DNA from: Triops longicaudatus
Lineage: Eukaryota; Arthropoda; Branchiopoda; Notostraca; Triopsidae
Assembly (NCBI GenBank): GCA_022885665.1
Contig: JAGQDJ010000146.1
Location: 1 to 64,000, forward strand
Reading direction: 5' to 3'
DNA length: 64,000 bases
The position numbers and the translations under genes were made by a program. The notes under the pieces were generated by a model that ran no database searches, was not told the DNA's origin, and saw only the letters and a list, made by a program, of their open reading frames with translations. Positions within the stretch are counted from its first letter, which is position 1. Every line of letters starts with the position of its first letter. Shown one piece after another: positions 1-13,800 of the stretch.

Positions 1-91
<91 letters not shown>
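1..91. repeat. (ATT)n microsatellite at the left edge
   Basis: About thirty uninterrupted TAT/ATT units run from the first base to about position 91, and the tract probably continues outside the window. On the minus strand it reads (TAA)n, the form often found as the tail of non-LTR retrotransposons, but no element is recognisable next to it. Confidence 0.95.
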
Positions 92-93
<2 letters not shown>

Positions 94-1827
94 ATTTGGA
101 CTAGGCATTTGGATAAGAATGGCCACGTTTTTTGCAATGAGAAAGCTGACAGGTCAACTTTTCAAGAAAAGTACATGGGTAGAGTTCGAAGGTATTTATA
201 GAAACATGCGGATATAATGTAAATGAATGGTGGAATCGTTATTGCTCTCCGCTAGTGTGAAAATCTGAATGTCTTTTTTTCGCCTTTTCCACAGCACGCA
301 ACTTGCGGTCAAAAAGCTTTCAGTCCAAACCGTATGGCAGCGCTATTTTTGAAAATATGTTGAACACCCGTTTTATCATTAGGCATTAAAAGGGGAACGA
401 AAACACTCAACTTTTATAGTGACTGTAATTCTTTAAAGGAAAAATACTAGCTAAAAAATAATATTTAAAAAATATTGTAACCCTTGTTCTATATGCTGTG
501 GTCTCCGTTCAGACATGAGCATCGGGTAGGTTGATTAAAGTGAAACAGGCCGGTTTGGCATTTCTGCATCTAACTTTGGATCCGACTCAACAAAATCTTA
601 TGGATAAAAAAAGGAAAAGATTCAATAAGTTCATTTTGCAACAAAATTTTACTTTATTATAGCGTTATGAGTTTTCAATTAAGACTATAGGAAACTAAAG
701 CGGTTATGACCAAAAAGGTATGAGATAGACAGTAATAAGAAGATAACTTATGTCATGAAGCTGATTTCCTTCTTGAGTTAAAAGTATTCATGCGTAAATC
801 GCGAAGCCATGGGGGTTCTGTTGTAAATCTTCCACATAAAACGTGCGAACTGGTTTTGGAGGATTGCTACCGACTACCTCACTGTCTTACGCAAATATTT
901 GTGCTACATTTGCACTTAGAGTAGGGACTGTTCCTTCGTTCGTTTCGGTTACATTTTAGGATTTGCGTTTTTCGAAAATTAGCGAATATTAAATTAACAA
1001 TTAAAATTTTTTCTTTAAAAAAATAAATTTTGATTGGACTATGGTTTCAAGCGACGTTAGTGTGCTAGCAATAAAGCGAAAGGTTACGCTAGCTCTTATT
1101 GAAAAAAAGCATCGAAAGTGAAGTCATAAAACTATTCTTTCAAGTGGTACGTGAAAGCTCGAACAGATATTGAGGACTGATTTTTAGATCACAAAAAGTG
1201 GTTAAAATGTTGCTTAATAACACTCAAGCTCTCAATTTGTAATTTCTGTACACAATTGTTCAGGGCAAAAAATAGTCCAAATTGCCATGCTTTTGGTACT
1301 GATGGATTATAGGGGATTGGGCTTGAAAAGTCACCTTTTGATTCGCATTGCCCAGGTTTGAAGGTTAGCGGGCCCCTCGTCTCCAAGCTAAGCCTGAGAA
1401 TCCAATACATAGGTGGCAGTTGCGGTCCAGCCTGCATGTTTTATTCCGATGTGGGAAACGAGCATTCTTTCCCAGTGGTCTGGTAGCCCGCGGCTCGTCG
1501 TTCCCACGCTGGCCAAGCTAACATGCGCAGGATGCCACGGGTTAAGTGCGCCCAAGCACAGCTTGCCCCAGCGCCGGTTCCCATGCAGCGGGCCGTAACC
1601 AACGCTCAGTTGAGCGGCGACTACTGTGTTGTGAGCATGGTGTATCTTTCTGTGTCTCCCAAAAAGTTTGCTACAGCATGAGACACCGTGTGGATTAATA
1701 AACCATTTCCCAATTTTTGGATTATCGTGCATATTTTATGGCGTAGTATCATTCTAGTGGTTTAATTTGTTAAAAATCACTGCTCGCCAGCCAGCTTACC
1801 CGTGGAAAGGATAAACAGTGTTCGAAA
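92..1827. other. Notch 5' flank / probable 5' UTR and promoter
   Basis: I see no convincing coding sequence here. The first 1.3 kb is AT-rich. Positions about 1390-1690 are clearly richer in GC and CpG than the surroundings. This part holds two perfect Su(H)/CSL consensus octamers in opposite orientation, at 1450-1457 and 1501-1508. The short ORFs on both strands look random. The segment probably contains the Notch promoter and 5' UTR, but I could not place a TATA box or a transcription start. Confidence 0.5.
1450..1508. promoter_or_regulatory. Pair of Su(H)/CSL consensus sites upstream of Notch
   Basis: TGTGGGAA lies at 1450-1457 and its reverse-type match TTCCCACG at 1501-1508. Both fit the Su(H)/CSL consensus YGTGRGAA. 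They point head to head, but the gap of 43 bp is much longer than the 15-17 bp of a classical paired site. Binding is inferred from sequence only. Confidence 0.35.
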
Positions 1828-4800
1828 ATGGGATTACTCTATCTTCCAAGCGGATACCTGTTGTTGGCGGCCATCTTGCTGCCCCTTTTCTTTACCTCAG
1901 TTCAAGGTAAGAAACCCTAAAGCTGAACCTATTGAAAAGCGTGTTTTTTTTTCTCATAGTATAATTCATTCAATTCTCCCTCTTTTCTTAAAAATAACGT
2001 ATTCCCTTTGATTAGCCTTATCATCCCAAAAGTTCTAACGATTAGGACTGAAAGCGAACGATGCAAAATAGGACACCCCTTCTAGTATATTCAAATTCTG
2101 TTTTGTTTCTTGTTGCCTCTAATTGCAGTCTTCAAATATGCAGACATCGTGATCATTCCCTACACGATGCTTTCGTTATGCAAAACGGGCTCCAAGATCG
2201 CGTCATCGTCTTCACGACAAAACAAACAAAAACTGTCTGATGTTTCATATTTAAAGTTCCATCTCCAACCCCCACAACAACTTCCAACGGTCGTTTTTCA
2301 AACGCTGAATAGCCCCCGCCGTCACCCTCTCGTCTCCATTGTAAACGCAAGGGTGGCTGCCGCGACTGTTGAAGGGAGGGTGGCAGTTTCGATGCGGTTG
2401 TTTCCCAAAAGGGGGTCATCGAGAAGTTTTGCAGCTGCTTGTGCGCTATGCAACTCGCATAAGCGCCAGTTAGCTTGTTACCCTAGTCCCAACCGACGCT
2501 TTGCACCCCATCCTCCGGTGGCAGAACCGTCTTTTCCCCCTCACCTGTCGCCCCAAGGCATTTTCCCTATGTCTACACCGCTCGGAAAAAAATAAGACTA
2601 TTCTTATGGAAAGTTTCATAGACAGTTGTCAATGAAAGACTTTAAACTTCTCCCCAGGGGAGAAAAGAAAGAAAGGGAAGGTTTCGTACGGTTTTTTAAA
2701 GGCGAAACACATGGGTGATCCGGAATCTGGTAAGAATTGGGTGGTAATGTGAGCCATTCGATAAAGAATGTTACGCAGACACCCACTATAGAAGCACATG
2801 GCTCGAGTCTGTCATCGCTGCACACTCGACTCTTGTGCTATGAAGCAAACGCCAGGCAAACACATCTGAGGGTTACAAAGGTCGCCCATATTCGGTAGCA
2901 GAAACGATTGGGCGCGAAAAAAGTCGCGAGACAAGGGAGACCGAAGCGAGCGCAACGAGTCTGGACCAGCAAGGGGCAGCCAGCCCCAGTGTCAGGGCGT
3001 TGGAGATGAAGGCCACTGGTTGCTTTCCCCATGCCAGAACCGCGCGCAGCTTACGATAACCACTATGTGGTATACTCATTAATGCTACTTTTTCTGCATA
3101 AATACCAGCTTTAGCCCAATCCAGGCGCACAGCTTTTTCTTCTGAGATCAGCGTTTCAATCTGCCGCCTGAATTCCCCAAATTTCACCTTTCAAGTTAGT
3201 TTTAGCCTACGTAAATTCAAGTGTGTTATCCCTCCAAGTCTGCGTTTCATAGTCAAATCGACTCGAGCAAATGAACAAAAATATCGCGGATTGTCGTGAT
3301 ATTTTCACTTCGGTAGCACGTTCGTACTATATCGAAACATACACAGTCTACATTATTGAATAAGATTCATTTAAAACATGTTACCGAGCGAAAATAGCAT
3401 GGCAGTCCGCTATATCTGCGTTAAGTAGCAATGAACGCCCAGCCAAAGAAACATAACTTTTACCTGACTCTTGGTAATAATTACCCTGTTTTGCGAACTG
3501 AGTATGGCGTACTTCTCTATTAAACCCCAATTCCCGTTCTGCAGATTTAGCCTAACTTAACTCAACCTAACTAAGGTTAACGGAAAAGTTGGGCTAGCAA
3601 AGTTACCGTGATCATTTTAGCTGGCAGTATTTCTTTGTTAACCTAGTTTAGCACATCGTTGAATGTATGCAGTCAGCTTCTTTCATTGTCTCCACTGGCA
3701 TACAACCTCTTGTAAATTTCACAGGGTTAAGAATCGAGAACCTATTGCGCTGGGAAAACGTTCCATTGTTCTGCGAAAGATAAGAAAGGACATCTTGGGT
3801 TTTGCGGGGCTTTTCTTTGTTGTAAGCCATGTTAACCACTACCACGGGTAGAACTCGGGGATAGGCTGTATTTACATTACCATCTTAAAACATGTTAAGG
3901 AGCAAAATATTGTAAGTGTTGTTTGCATCTGTAGATATGAAAAAAACGTGTTAAAAAGCAGAAATAGCAAGGCAATCTGTTCTGATTTGCTCAATAACAC
4001 GTGTTAAGATGACAGTGAAAGCATCCTTTGGTGATCAAGTTTATGTTTAAGTTTCAGAGAATTCAAAAACGCGTTCGAAGTACGCGAGCGTTTTGTTTTC
4101 TATTTTATTTTGCGCGTTAGTATCAATTGCAGCGTGAACTTGCCGTACAGTGACGCTGAAACTACCATAAATAAAGAAGGAGATAGCGCTGGTATGTCAT
4201 ATTGACTACAAATGGTTCTAGGCGAGTTGAAATCGTTCACTTTCCAATTGAGAGGCCGATTGTAAAGGTTTTGTATGGACTTGAAGACGGTTTCGAAGGA
4301 GCAGGAAGAAATAAGTCAGAATAAAGGATTTTCTTCAAGGATTTCTGGGAGAGTTTTGGGGGGTAGTTACGACCTTTAAAGGAGTTTGAGGCGTTTCGGA
4401 GAAGGGCGACACAAAATCATAAAGTGGAATAAAACTAGACTGGCGAGGCGACGATGTTGGGGTCTGGAATAAAGAGAGAGAAAGAGGAATATGGGTTGAC
4501 AGGAAGAAGGGTTCAAGGGTCAGATTTTTGAAAAAGGGGAGGAGAGAAACCCACGGTTGATAGTTAATATGCACACAGGGGACATTGTTGGGTTAATCGA
4601 GGGGCGAGTAAGAAAGAAGGGAACACGGAAGATGTTTGGGATGGGAAAGAATCTATTTTTACATGGTTCTAAAGATTAAAGTTGTCAGGAGATTGATTAA
4701 TTAGTGACCTTAATTAGAGGAGAGGTGGTCAGGTTATTTTGAACCAATGTCGAAGGAAATGGGCTGTGAATAATCCCATTAGCTAGGATTGTGAGAAACA

Positions 4801-7800
4801 GATTATTCCAGGGGAAAGAATTGTCACTTGGTACTGCCAGTGAACGGGTTAACGAGTTCATTTGCAATGGTTTACTAATGAAGGATTAATCGAGGGGTCC
4901 CAGACGCACAGTAATCGTACTCAGCTCCCCGAACTTGCCAACGTAAAAAGTTTTGGTTAATTAGGCCCTTTTGGCGAGTGGTAGGCGTGCAAGTTAACTC
5001 GCATTCGAGTTAATCAAGAGTTTTAACAAACTTGTTATCGGGATTGAAGGGCAGAGTTTCTTAATTAAGAGAACTCTTGGAAAAAGGGATGTTGAAGGTT
5101 TTCCATAACTAAGAACCTATTGTTCACCTTTTCCTTAAATTTATTTTGAAATTATTTGCATAATAATTCAGGAATTTAAGTTAATGATCGTATTGTAATG
5201 CAGTGCAGGAAAGCTAATTATCTCTTCTTCATTCAGGATTTAGTTCGTGTTCACCCAATCCGTGCAAGAACGGTGGAGGTTGCGTTCCCAGCACGCGACA
5301 TGGTGGAGAATCAGTGTGCAAGTAAGTTTCACCAATTTTGTCCTATTTTTTGCATGTTTTCAAATATGCCAGTTCGTCGTCTGAAAACTCCGTTTGTATG
5401 CTAGTTAACGCACTTTATTCTTTCTTTTAAAGCTAGAAAGTCGTTTATAATATTTTTTTGGTGAAGTTGTACCTAATTGTGACAGTAAGCGATCTGACAA
5501 TAATGGAAAGTGAAATTACTTTCTGTGGACAAGAACGGATTCTGTTTCGTAATCGCATTTGATTTGAATCGCATCCGCTTGATTGCTGCGCCCCGCTTTT
5601 ATTCCGCTATTAAAAGGTAGCAAAGGGGGAGGGAGGAGAGAGAATAAGAAAGGGTGCAGGAGATAATAGAAACGAGTAACACTGCATATGTGTCCGTTCG
5701 TGGATGTTATATATGTGGAACAGGAGGTTTGCAAGCCGTCCTCGAAAGCGTGGGAAACCGAGTCCTAGTGCACCCACCAACTTCCCCACCCCACGCTATA
5801 GTTCAGACATTCTTTACTTGAGCGAAGAGGATAATGTATATACAGAAGAATGAAAACTCGCCCAACTGTTGATCTCTTTTCTTTTCCTAGACTTACTGCT
5901 CTTTTGTTCTGGTAGTTCAAGGTTACAAAAAGAACTGCGTGGAGACTTCGGGGATCTTGTTTAGATTTTTCGGCTAATTTTCTAATCGTAAGAGCGGTTT
6001 TTCTTCTCAGTTGAAAAGAGACGAGTTTCAATACTCTTGGTCCTCGGGTTTTAATGCTGGCGTGAATCGTCGTTAAATGGCGAACTTTCTAGGCAAATGG
6101 GATGGTGATTAGTCTTGTTTAGCACTTCAAGTTTCAGAACAAAGTTTTTCTTTCGGATTTGAAATGCAAGGGGAGACTTTCCCAACATGGGTGTAATTTT
6201 GCCAATTCTGTGAAAGAAACTTTCGGAGAATGCTGTTGAGCTAGCTTAGGAGTTTGTGAGAAAACGCTAAAAAGTTATTTTTAGTTACGAATAGGAAAGG
6301 GCACTAAAGGAATTGATTTTGTCGATTTTTGGTTCGATTTTCTATCACTCTTGATAAAGAGGTTAAGCGCTTTGATGTCTGAACTGGTGATAGAAATTGA
6401 AAAACAACTGAAGAAGAAAACCATGAGAAAGCATGTGGGAAGGTGTCGGGTTCTGTCTCCAAGGGTTCACATCACGTCATACAAAAGTTTCGTGCCTTTT
6501 TTTCAAATCTTCTTTGCGTTAGATCAACTTACTGTCACTTTTGTCATGCACCGGAAAGTTTATTTGCATATATTTGCTCTTGCTTCGATTACAGTACTTT
6601 CGATACGGAATTCAAATGTTTCGATATTTCTCTGGTGTAAGCGAGTTGTTTTTCGGTAACCTATCATATCACCAATTATAATGAATTAGAACAATGGAAG
6701 CAAAAACTGACTGTTTTATGGAAATAGTGTGATGCAACCGATCGTTTCCAGTATGCTATTTCGCTTTCTTCAGCATTAATAGTTGATTTCCTTTTTCTCT
6801 ACGTTTTGACGTGCAAAAGTCAAGTAAACTCCACCGTCTAATCCTTGTGGGAATCGATTCGAATTTTGATTAGAAGTATTTGGTGTGATAGGGAAGTTCT
6901 CTTGGAATTTTTTGCCGATGGATGGGAAAAGTTAATCTGTCTTTCTCCCAGGGATACTTCTTTTTCTTTTACATTTGCTTACTTTTCTTAACTATATCAG
7001 AATCTAATTTCATGTCTCTGAAACGGAGTATACACGCGAGTCTGTGAAAGCTCGTAATTTTTTTTTTAAGCAAATAAAGGAAAAGTCAGCAATGGAAACG
7101 TGTAGTTGTTGGGCAAGTATCGAGATCATGGTAATAAAGCTTAGTAAGAAGGACAGGTGCAGTTTACGTTACGAAAGAAAGATACGCAGTCTCTTGCACC
7201 TGTCTTTTGCAGATAAGATTTGAATACAATCTGAAATGGGCAAATGCGGGTCGTTGTCTTGGACTCAGCTTTGAGATTTGGTAGCGGGAAGCCCAAAAGT
7301 GATGAATGTATGAAACAAAGTGGCATTGAGCTTCTAATTTGGAAATTCGTTCTTAGTGATGCTTGTGCGGTCTTCTTATTTTCTTTTATGTCTTCACATT
7401 CTTCTTGCTATCACGGGAAATGGTTCTTGGCCGGATAAAAATTCGGTGAAAAATACCTGGTGGCATTGTTACTGTTTAGAATGGATAATTAATGATCTTA
7501 CGGAGGACAAAGTAATCAATGAAGCGGAACCTGGATTTGTTCTTCCCGGGGGCGGAAAAAGGAAGAAAGAATTTTTGGTTGTTACTTTTATTGGTTAAGA
7601 AACAAAATTTTCTCAAGTCTTAATCTCATAGGGCTAAAATGAGTTGAAATCCAGTTGACTTCGTTTCAATTTTACAATTTAACGAAATTTTGCGGACAAT
7701 TTTCAAAATACGACTACTTTGAATTCGGAGAGAATTCATGAGGAATTAAGTCATTGCCGTCGTTATCGCCAAACCGCAGGTTTATTTTAGAATTTGTATC

Positions 7801-10800
7801 CGCCGTAGACAGGATAGCAATAGAATTATGACACATCGCTGGGTTTTTTTCCTCTTTGAAAGCAAAACTAGCTAGTCTTAGATGGCACAATTTCCCCGAC
7901 CGCTTCAGCGAGAAGCATCTTTCACACGCATACAAACTTTATTGCTCTTGAAAGGAAGTTAAATCGCTCGAAGCGATTAGATTAGCATTAATTGCAGTGA
8001 ATTTAACTAAGACAGTTTTGAGGCAATTTTCGCGGTGTAAATCCATTTTTTTAAGAGGACACTCAATAAGTGTGGGAAGATGCAGAAGACTGTAAGCTGA
8101 ATCAGCAGATTCTCTACGTAAGGACCTACCCTCGATAAAAGAGCGAAAAGCTGGCCGTGGTCTTTTCATTTATCTCACCCTCACTTTTGCGCTGTTATCC
8201 AAAAAAAAACTTTGACTATGAAAGGGAAAAATGAAGAGATCACGTGACCGTTGCTTTTTAGCTCCGGATCATTCTTCATCTTTGCGCTACATCTTCTATT
8301 TTGTGAATAGATTCAAGTGAAGGGTGTAAAGGGGGCTAAATTATATTATCGTTTTTCTTTCCCCTCGGCCTTTCAAGTTAGGGTGAGATTACATGTGTGA
8401 TACCGCACATGTGGAGAGGGTGAGGCAATAGTTATTTGGGAGACGGATGATTTCGATGCAACTGTTTGAAGTAACTTAAGCGTTTTTGCGATTAGCTGAC
8501 GGCACAGATTTTTCAATGAGGGGAGGAGAAAGGGAGCAGATTAGTTGTCATTGTTAGGAAGTTCGCACTTGGCTTCCCATGCGACAGAGCCAAGCTGTTG
8601 AAAACGCCATTGATAGCTTTTTGTGTGTTGGGAGGTTTTGACTTAATTTAGCGTGAAAAAGTATGAATGGAACTTTGTGTTGGAATTTAAAAACGATTGC
8701 TGGAGTTGAAATCGAAAGTTCCCTTTTTGTTTTGACAAAATTTACGTTTGCAATTTCTGGTTATTCGTTAAGGCTGGATTTACGAAGTTACATTTTAGTC
8801 TCGACGCGAGGAAGTATTAATTACTTCATTTAACAAAATCTTTCCTCGATAGGCGCAAGCCTGTACTGTCCATTTCAAGAAAACGCACATCGCTTATCGA
8901 ATTTCGCATCTTATGGAATTATTTTTATGTATGCATATTGAAGTATTAGCGTTAGAAATACGTAAAATAAGCCATCTATTGTGTAGGCTTTAAGTTTGGG
9001 AGAACTTAAGCTTTGAAGAGAATTTCCGGTTCAGACTACTTTTTTGTTAGTTAGAAGAATCTTAATTTGTCTCCTCTTCGCAGGTGTCCTCCGCAGTACG
9101 TCGGCGAGTATTGCCAGCACTTGAACCCGTGCCATACTGGTCCGGGCCCGCGTTGTCAAAATGGAGGAACGTGTACTGTGCAAATGTCGGCTTCATCCGG
9201 TCCTCGTTTCTCGTGTACCTGTCCCTTAGGTTTTACAGCTTCTTTGTGCGAGATCCCCGTGGACAACGCGTGCAACTCGGCGCCGTGTCGTAATGGCGCG
9301 ACTTGTATTTTGCATACGCTCCAAAACTACACGTGTGCCTGTGCGCCGGGCTTCCGTGGGCCCCACTGCCAAGAAGTGGACCATTGCTCAAATTCGCCCT
9401 GTCGCAACGGAGCCACTTGCCATTCCTTGCAGCAAACGTACCAGTGCCGCTGCGCGGACGGTTTCACTGGACCCACTTGCGCTAATGACATTGACGAGTG
9501 CAAAAAGAACCCTTGCATGAAAGGACGCTGCGTGAATACCCACGGCTCCTACAAGTAAGAAAACGATAATCACTGTAATAATCGTAATGATGAAAACAGC
9601 GACTGGGAGTTTGTGAGTAGAAAAAAAAGCAACGACTTGGGATTTCACGATTCTTACGTGATGGTATCAATTTTCGTTCCGAAAAAAAGAAGGCAATAAT
9701 AGAGGAGGAATTAAAAGTGGGATTGCACGATTCTTAGCAATTGATTGTATTGATAATATATAAATTTTTTTACAAAAAGAAGCATTAAAGATTTAAGACC
9801 GTCATTTTAAAAGAAGAACAAAAAATGAGGAAGTGAAGATACAGAATTATCTAGGATTAAAATATCATGATTTACAAGCGAGAAGAGTAAGCAGAATACA
9901 CGGGAATTTTTAGTGCGATTTTGTGGAATTATATAAGAGAAAGGAACATGTAGACAGAAACTGGAGTGGGCTACTTAATAAGGTTCTGATTCACATGAAC
10001 GTCACGATTCTCTGGTAGCTTGATGCTTTTGATGATGTTGTGTCCGCCGGAACAGAATTTTAACGCATGCCGAGCTTTCATACCTGGTGGAAACTGGACA
10101 AAAGTAACAAGATTTTAAGATGCAGACCGCGAATTTCAAGTCTCCTTCTACCTCCCAAGATCTAAAAGATTCTCCGGGGGAGGAGGTTGGAGAATCATTA
10201 ACAGTTTCCTGTCCCGCACTCGTGGGGATTCATATTTTCCGTGCGTGCCGATGCAAACTGATAAAATTTGTTATTTTTTAACAATTTTATCAACTAAAAC
10301 TTAAAACCTATTTTATAATATGTTAAACAGTTGTTTTGTTATTTTCTTACACGTCTGTCTCTAAGTGTGCTATCAAATCAACATTTTCGAAGTGCCGTGA
10401 CATTTAATTTGAGCGGAAGTATGAAAGCTCAGATAAAAAGAAAAGGAAAATTTCAAAAAATTTGAGAAAAAGCTTTGTGAAATAATTAACGATTGTTTTA
10501 ATTTTGTCTTCTTACGTACATTGTGTTTATTTACATTCCCCTAATTCTTTCTAGGTGTGTTTGCAATACCGGATATACTGGCCAGCATTGCGAATCGCCG
10601 TATGTTCCTTGTTCACCCTCGCCTTGCCGAAATGGCGGGACATGTACTCCCTTGGACGGACTTCGTTATCAATGCACTTGCCCGCCAGGTAAAGTTTTCC
10701 TTTTTTTAAGACAAAATCTGATAGTAAAGCTGTAGAGAATTTCTTTGGCTACCTACTGGAGTTGAAGAAAAGGAAGGGTATTAGGGTATCTCGGTTAGGG

Positions 10801-13800
10801 CGACATTCTGAAAAGATGACGATGATCCAAGCACGACTGGGTGAGATAGGAGACGAAATGGGTTTATGACAGTGGAATGAAGCGGAAAAGCAGTACAATG
10901 GATGGCCAAAAGAAAATTCCTCAATTTTTAAGCTATTGAACTGTCGTACAAGTATGGCACTTAAGGGGATCCGGTAAAAGATAATAAAAATTTTGGGGAA
11001 AAAACTGGATTCTGGCAACTGGGTAGGGAAGATGCTTGTTCACTTTTACGACACGTGGAAGGGAGAAGATAGCATTGTTAAAAAGCCGGGCACGAAGTTG
11101 GGAGGATGATGCCTCATCTAACAACAATTTAGGACACTGACTTTCTTGGGAGGAGACTTGGGAGGGTGTAACCAGTTTTATGAAGTTTTAAACATAAAAG
11201 AAAATTACTTTATTTTGGAAGCAAATAACGGAGCAATTTTTTAAAAAAATCTTTGTAAAGTTCTTCAATTAAAAGTTGCTGAAATCGTTTTGACAGTTAT
11301 GTTGTAAAGTGCTATTCAACAGATTTCGTTGTTGCCAGCTTGTAGAGAATTTTAAAAGGTTTCTTCAAATTAATTATTCTATAATGTTAACTCATTTATA
11401 AATAAATTTTCTCATACATTAATAACTCAGCAGTTGCCAGTGCACATTTTTGAAGAGTGTTACTCGCATATAATTTATTATGTGGAACTATCGTGATGTT
11501 CTTTGGTTCTATCACGCATACGCGAAGATCCGCGTTCTTTGTCCATTCTAAAAATGTCCCAAAAGCTTTTGGGGTCCCCGACCCTAAAAGTTTGGGAAAC
11601 CTTGCCATTCGTACATTTTACTTGCATTTTCACACGTCGTTGTCAATTGTAATCGAATCTCCACCAGATCTTCGAGAAGGATGGGTAAAAATTTGATACA
11701 TTCGATACCTTGGACCACCCAGAATGCCGGTCTTCTCCGATTGCTTAACCGCAGCAGCAATTGTTTTAGCGTCGTTTTATTCTCACAGACACATAGCGTT
11801 TGGAAAAAGCGTAGAAAATGATAGGTCAAAAAAGGAAGCTAGTAGTTTGTTTAAAGGTAACCTTGGCGGGTCGGAAAGGCCCTTTTCCGTTGAAATTTCG
11901 GCAAAAGTCTTCAGTTCTTGTCTGTTTGGTGTGGGCTAGTGGGCGCTAATGACTCGAAAATGGCTAATGGGCAAGCGTAAAAGAAAATAGGGAGTTTTGA
12001 GAAGGCGTTCTTCAAGCTCTTATCTTTCGTTAAAAGTTTCCCTGAGAGTTGCCCATTTTGTTTCTGGCCCTGGGAAGGGAGAGAGAAAAGGAAAAAAAAG
12101 TTTTTTCTGAAGGCTTGGGAACATTCCCATGGTTTTGTCGTGGCTCTTGAAAGGAAAAGAGCGAAGTTGTGAAGCCCGCGGGCCGTTGGTTTTATAATCA
12201 TGTATACCTGGAATGTTGGTGAGGCTTTGCGAGAAGGAAATGAAAGACGAGAAGAAAGCAGAGGGAGAGGATGGATAAAGGAACTAAAAGGGAAATCAAA
12301 GAAGAAGCAAAGAAGTGCGAAAGTGGCCCATAAAGAAGGGATTTGTGACTTGGGTAATTTTTGTAACAATTAACTTAAATTCAAAAATAATCCACAAACT
12401 TTTAATACGTGTTCTGTATTGTCTGACCTTCGTCATTGTAAATAATTATGGTCGGCTTTTTTTAAACTTACGAAAACTTGATCAACATTTTAAAACAAAT
12501 GAACGGTAAACATTTTTTTATTGTTCACTCGTTTTTGTTTGTTCTTGTGACAAATAATGTATGAAAAACATTATTCGTCCTTGTATTCGTAGTTATGCGT
12601 TATTTGCGTTTGTGGCATTGTTTTGCATATATTTGCGTGGCCTTTTTTGTGCTCTTTGTGAGATTCTTGACTTGTTTATGAACATTGCTTTTGTTTATCT
12701 AACAGGATTTACGGGACCGGATTGCCAAGACAATATTGACGATTGTCCAGGGAATTTGTGCCAAAACGGAGCCACCTGTATTGATGGCATCAATTCTTAC
12801 ACGTGCCAATGTCCGCCGACCTATACGGGGCCGTATTGTAGCCAGGATGTGGATGAATGCGCATTACGGCCCTCGGTATGCAAGAATGGGGCAACATGTA
12901 CTAACACGCCAGGCGGTTATTCTTGCATTTGCGTAAATGGATGGACCGGGCCAGATTGCGCGGAAAACATCGACGATTGTGCGGGTGCGGCGTGTTTTAA
13001 CGGCGCGACGTGTTTTGATCGCGTGGGTAGTTTTTATTGCCAATGTGCACCGGGCAAAACAGGTAAAGATTTGAACCTTCTACGCCAATGCGTTTTACTA
13101 TATGTCAACCGTTTTTCCATAAATGGTGTCTTGTGGTGTACAAAACTAATTACAATAGTTTCTGTGAGAAGAAAAGCAACGAAAGACAGACTGAGTAAGA
13201 ATAGTTTTGGAGCTCCTATTGTTTAGTAAATTTTGTTTTGTTTTTGCAGTAGCGATTCTTGAAGTTTTCAGGTGTTACCTTTTGCATTTAAAACCCAATG
13301 CGGCGAAGTTTTTGTTACACTTTTGGAGTGAGGGATACGGCATCATTGTTCGAACCTCGGGGGCTCGCTCAGGGACTCCGCGTCTACTTACTAGGTTTTT
13401 GTGTACTACCTTTGTTGCAGTAAATTAGACGATGACTCAGATTATCCTTGAGAGCTGCATTGTTGGCTCAAATTTTCTCAGGTGGGCTAATGGAAGTTGT
13501 ATATTCGAAAGAAGCTGCAATTCTTTTTAATTGCGTTATTTATTAGGTGTTTGGCAAGCGTACTTAACATCTATCAAACATTAACTTTTTCAGTAAAAAG
13601 ATTCTCTTTTATTGTGAGCTGTGTGTCATCACGTCAGAGATCTTTTGTTTCTAGTGGGCGAAAGCCCAAAAGAGTAATGGGATGTTATTTTTGCATGCTT
13701 ATGGCGAGTTAAATGTTAAGGACTTCGGGTGGTTCTGTTGGATATTATTCGACGCTGAGAAAGTTAACATTTAATTCTGTAGGAAATTCAGTGGATTCTG

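Noticed and set aside
1388..1732. 114-aa minus-strand ORF upstream of Notch
   Set aside because: Lies in the GC-rich island, where stops are rare; the product has no recognisable features.
2110..2595. 161-aa plus-strand ORF in Notch intron 1
   Set aside because: Low-complexity Pro/Ser/Arg composition, no recognisable motif, no promoter or splice signals; probably chance.
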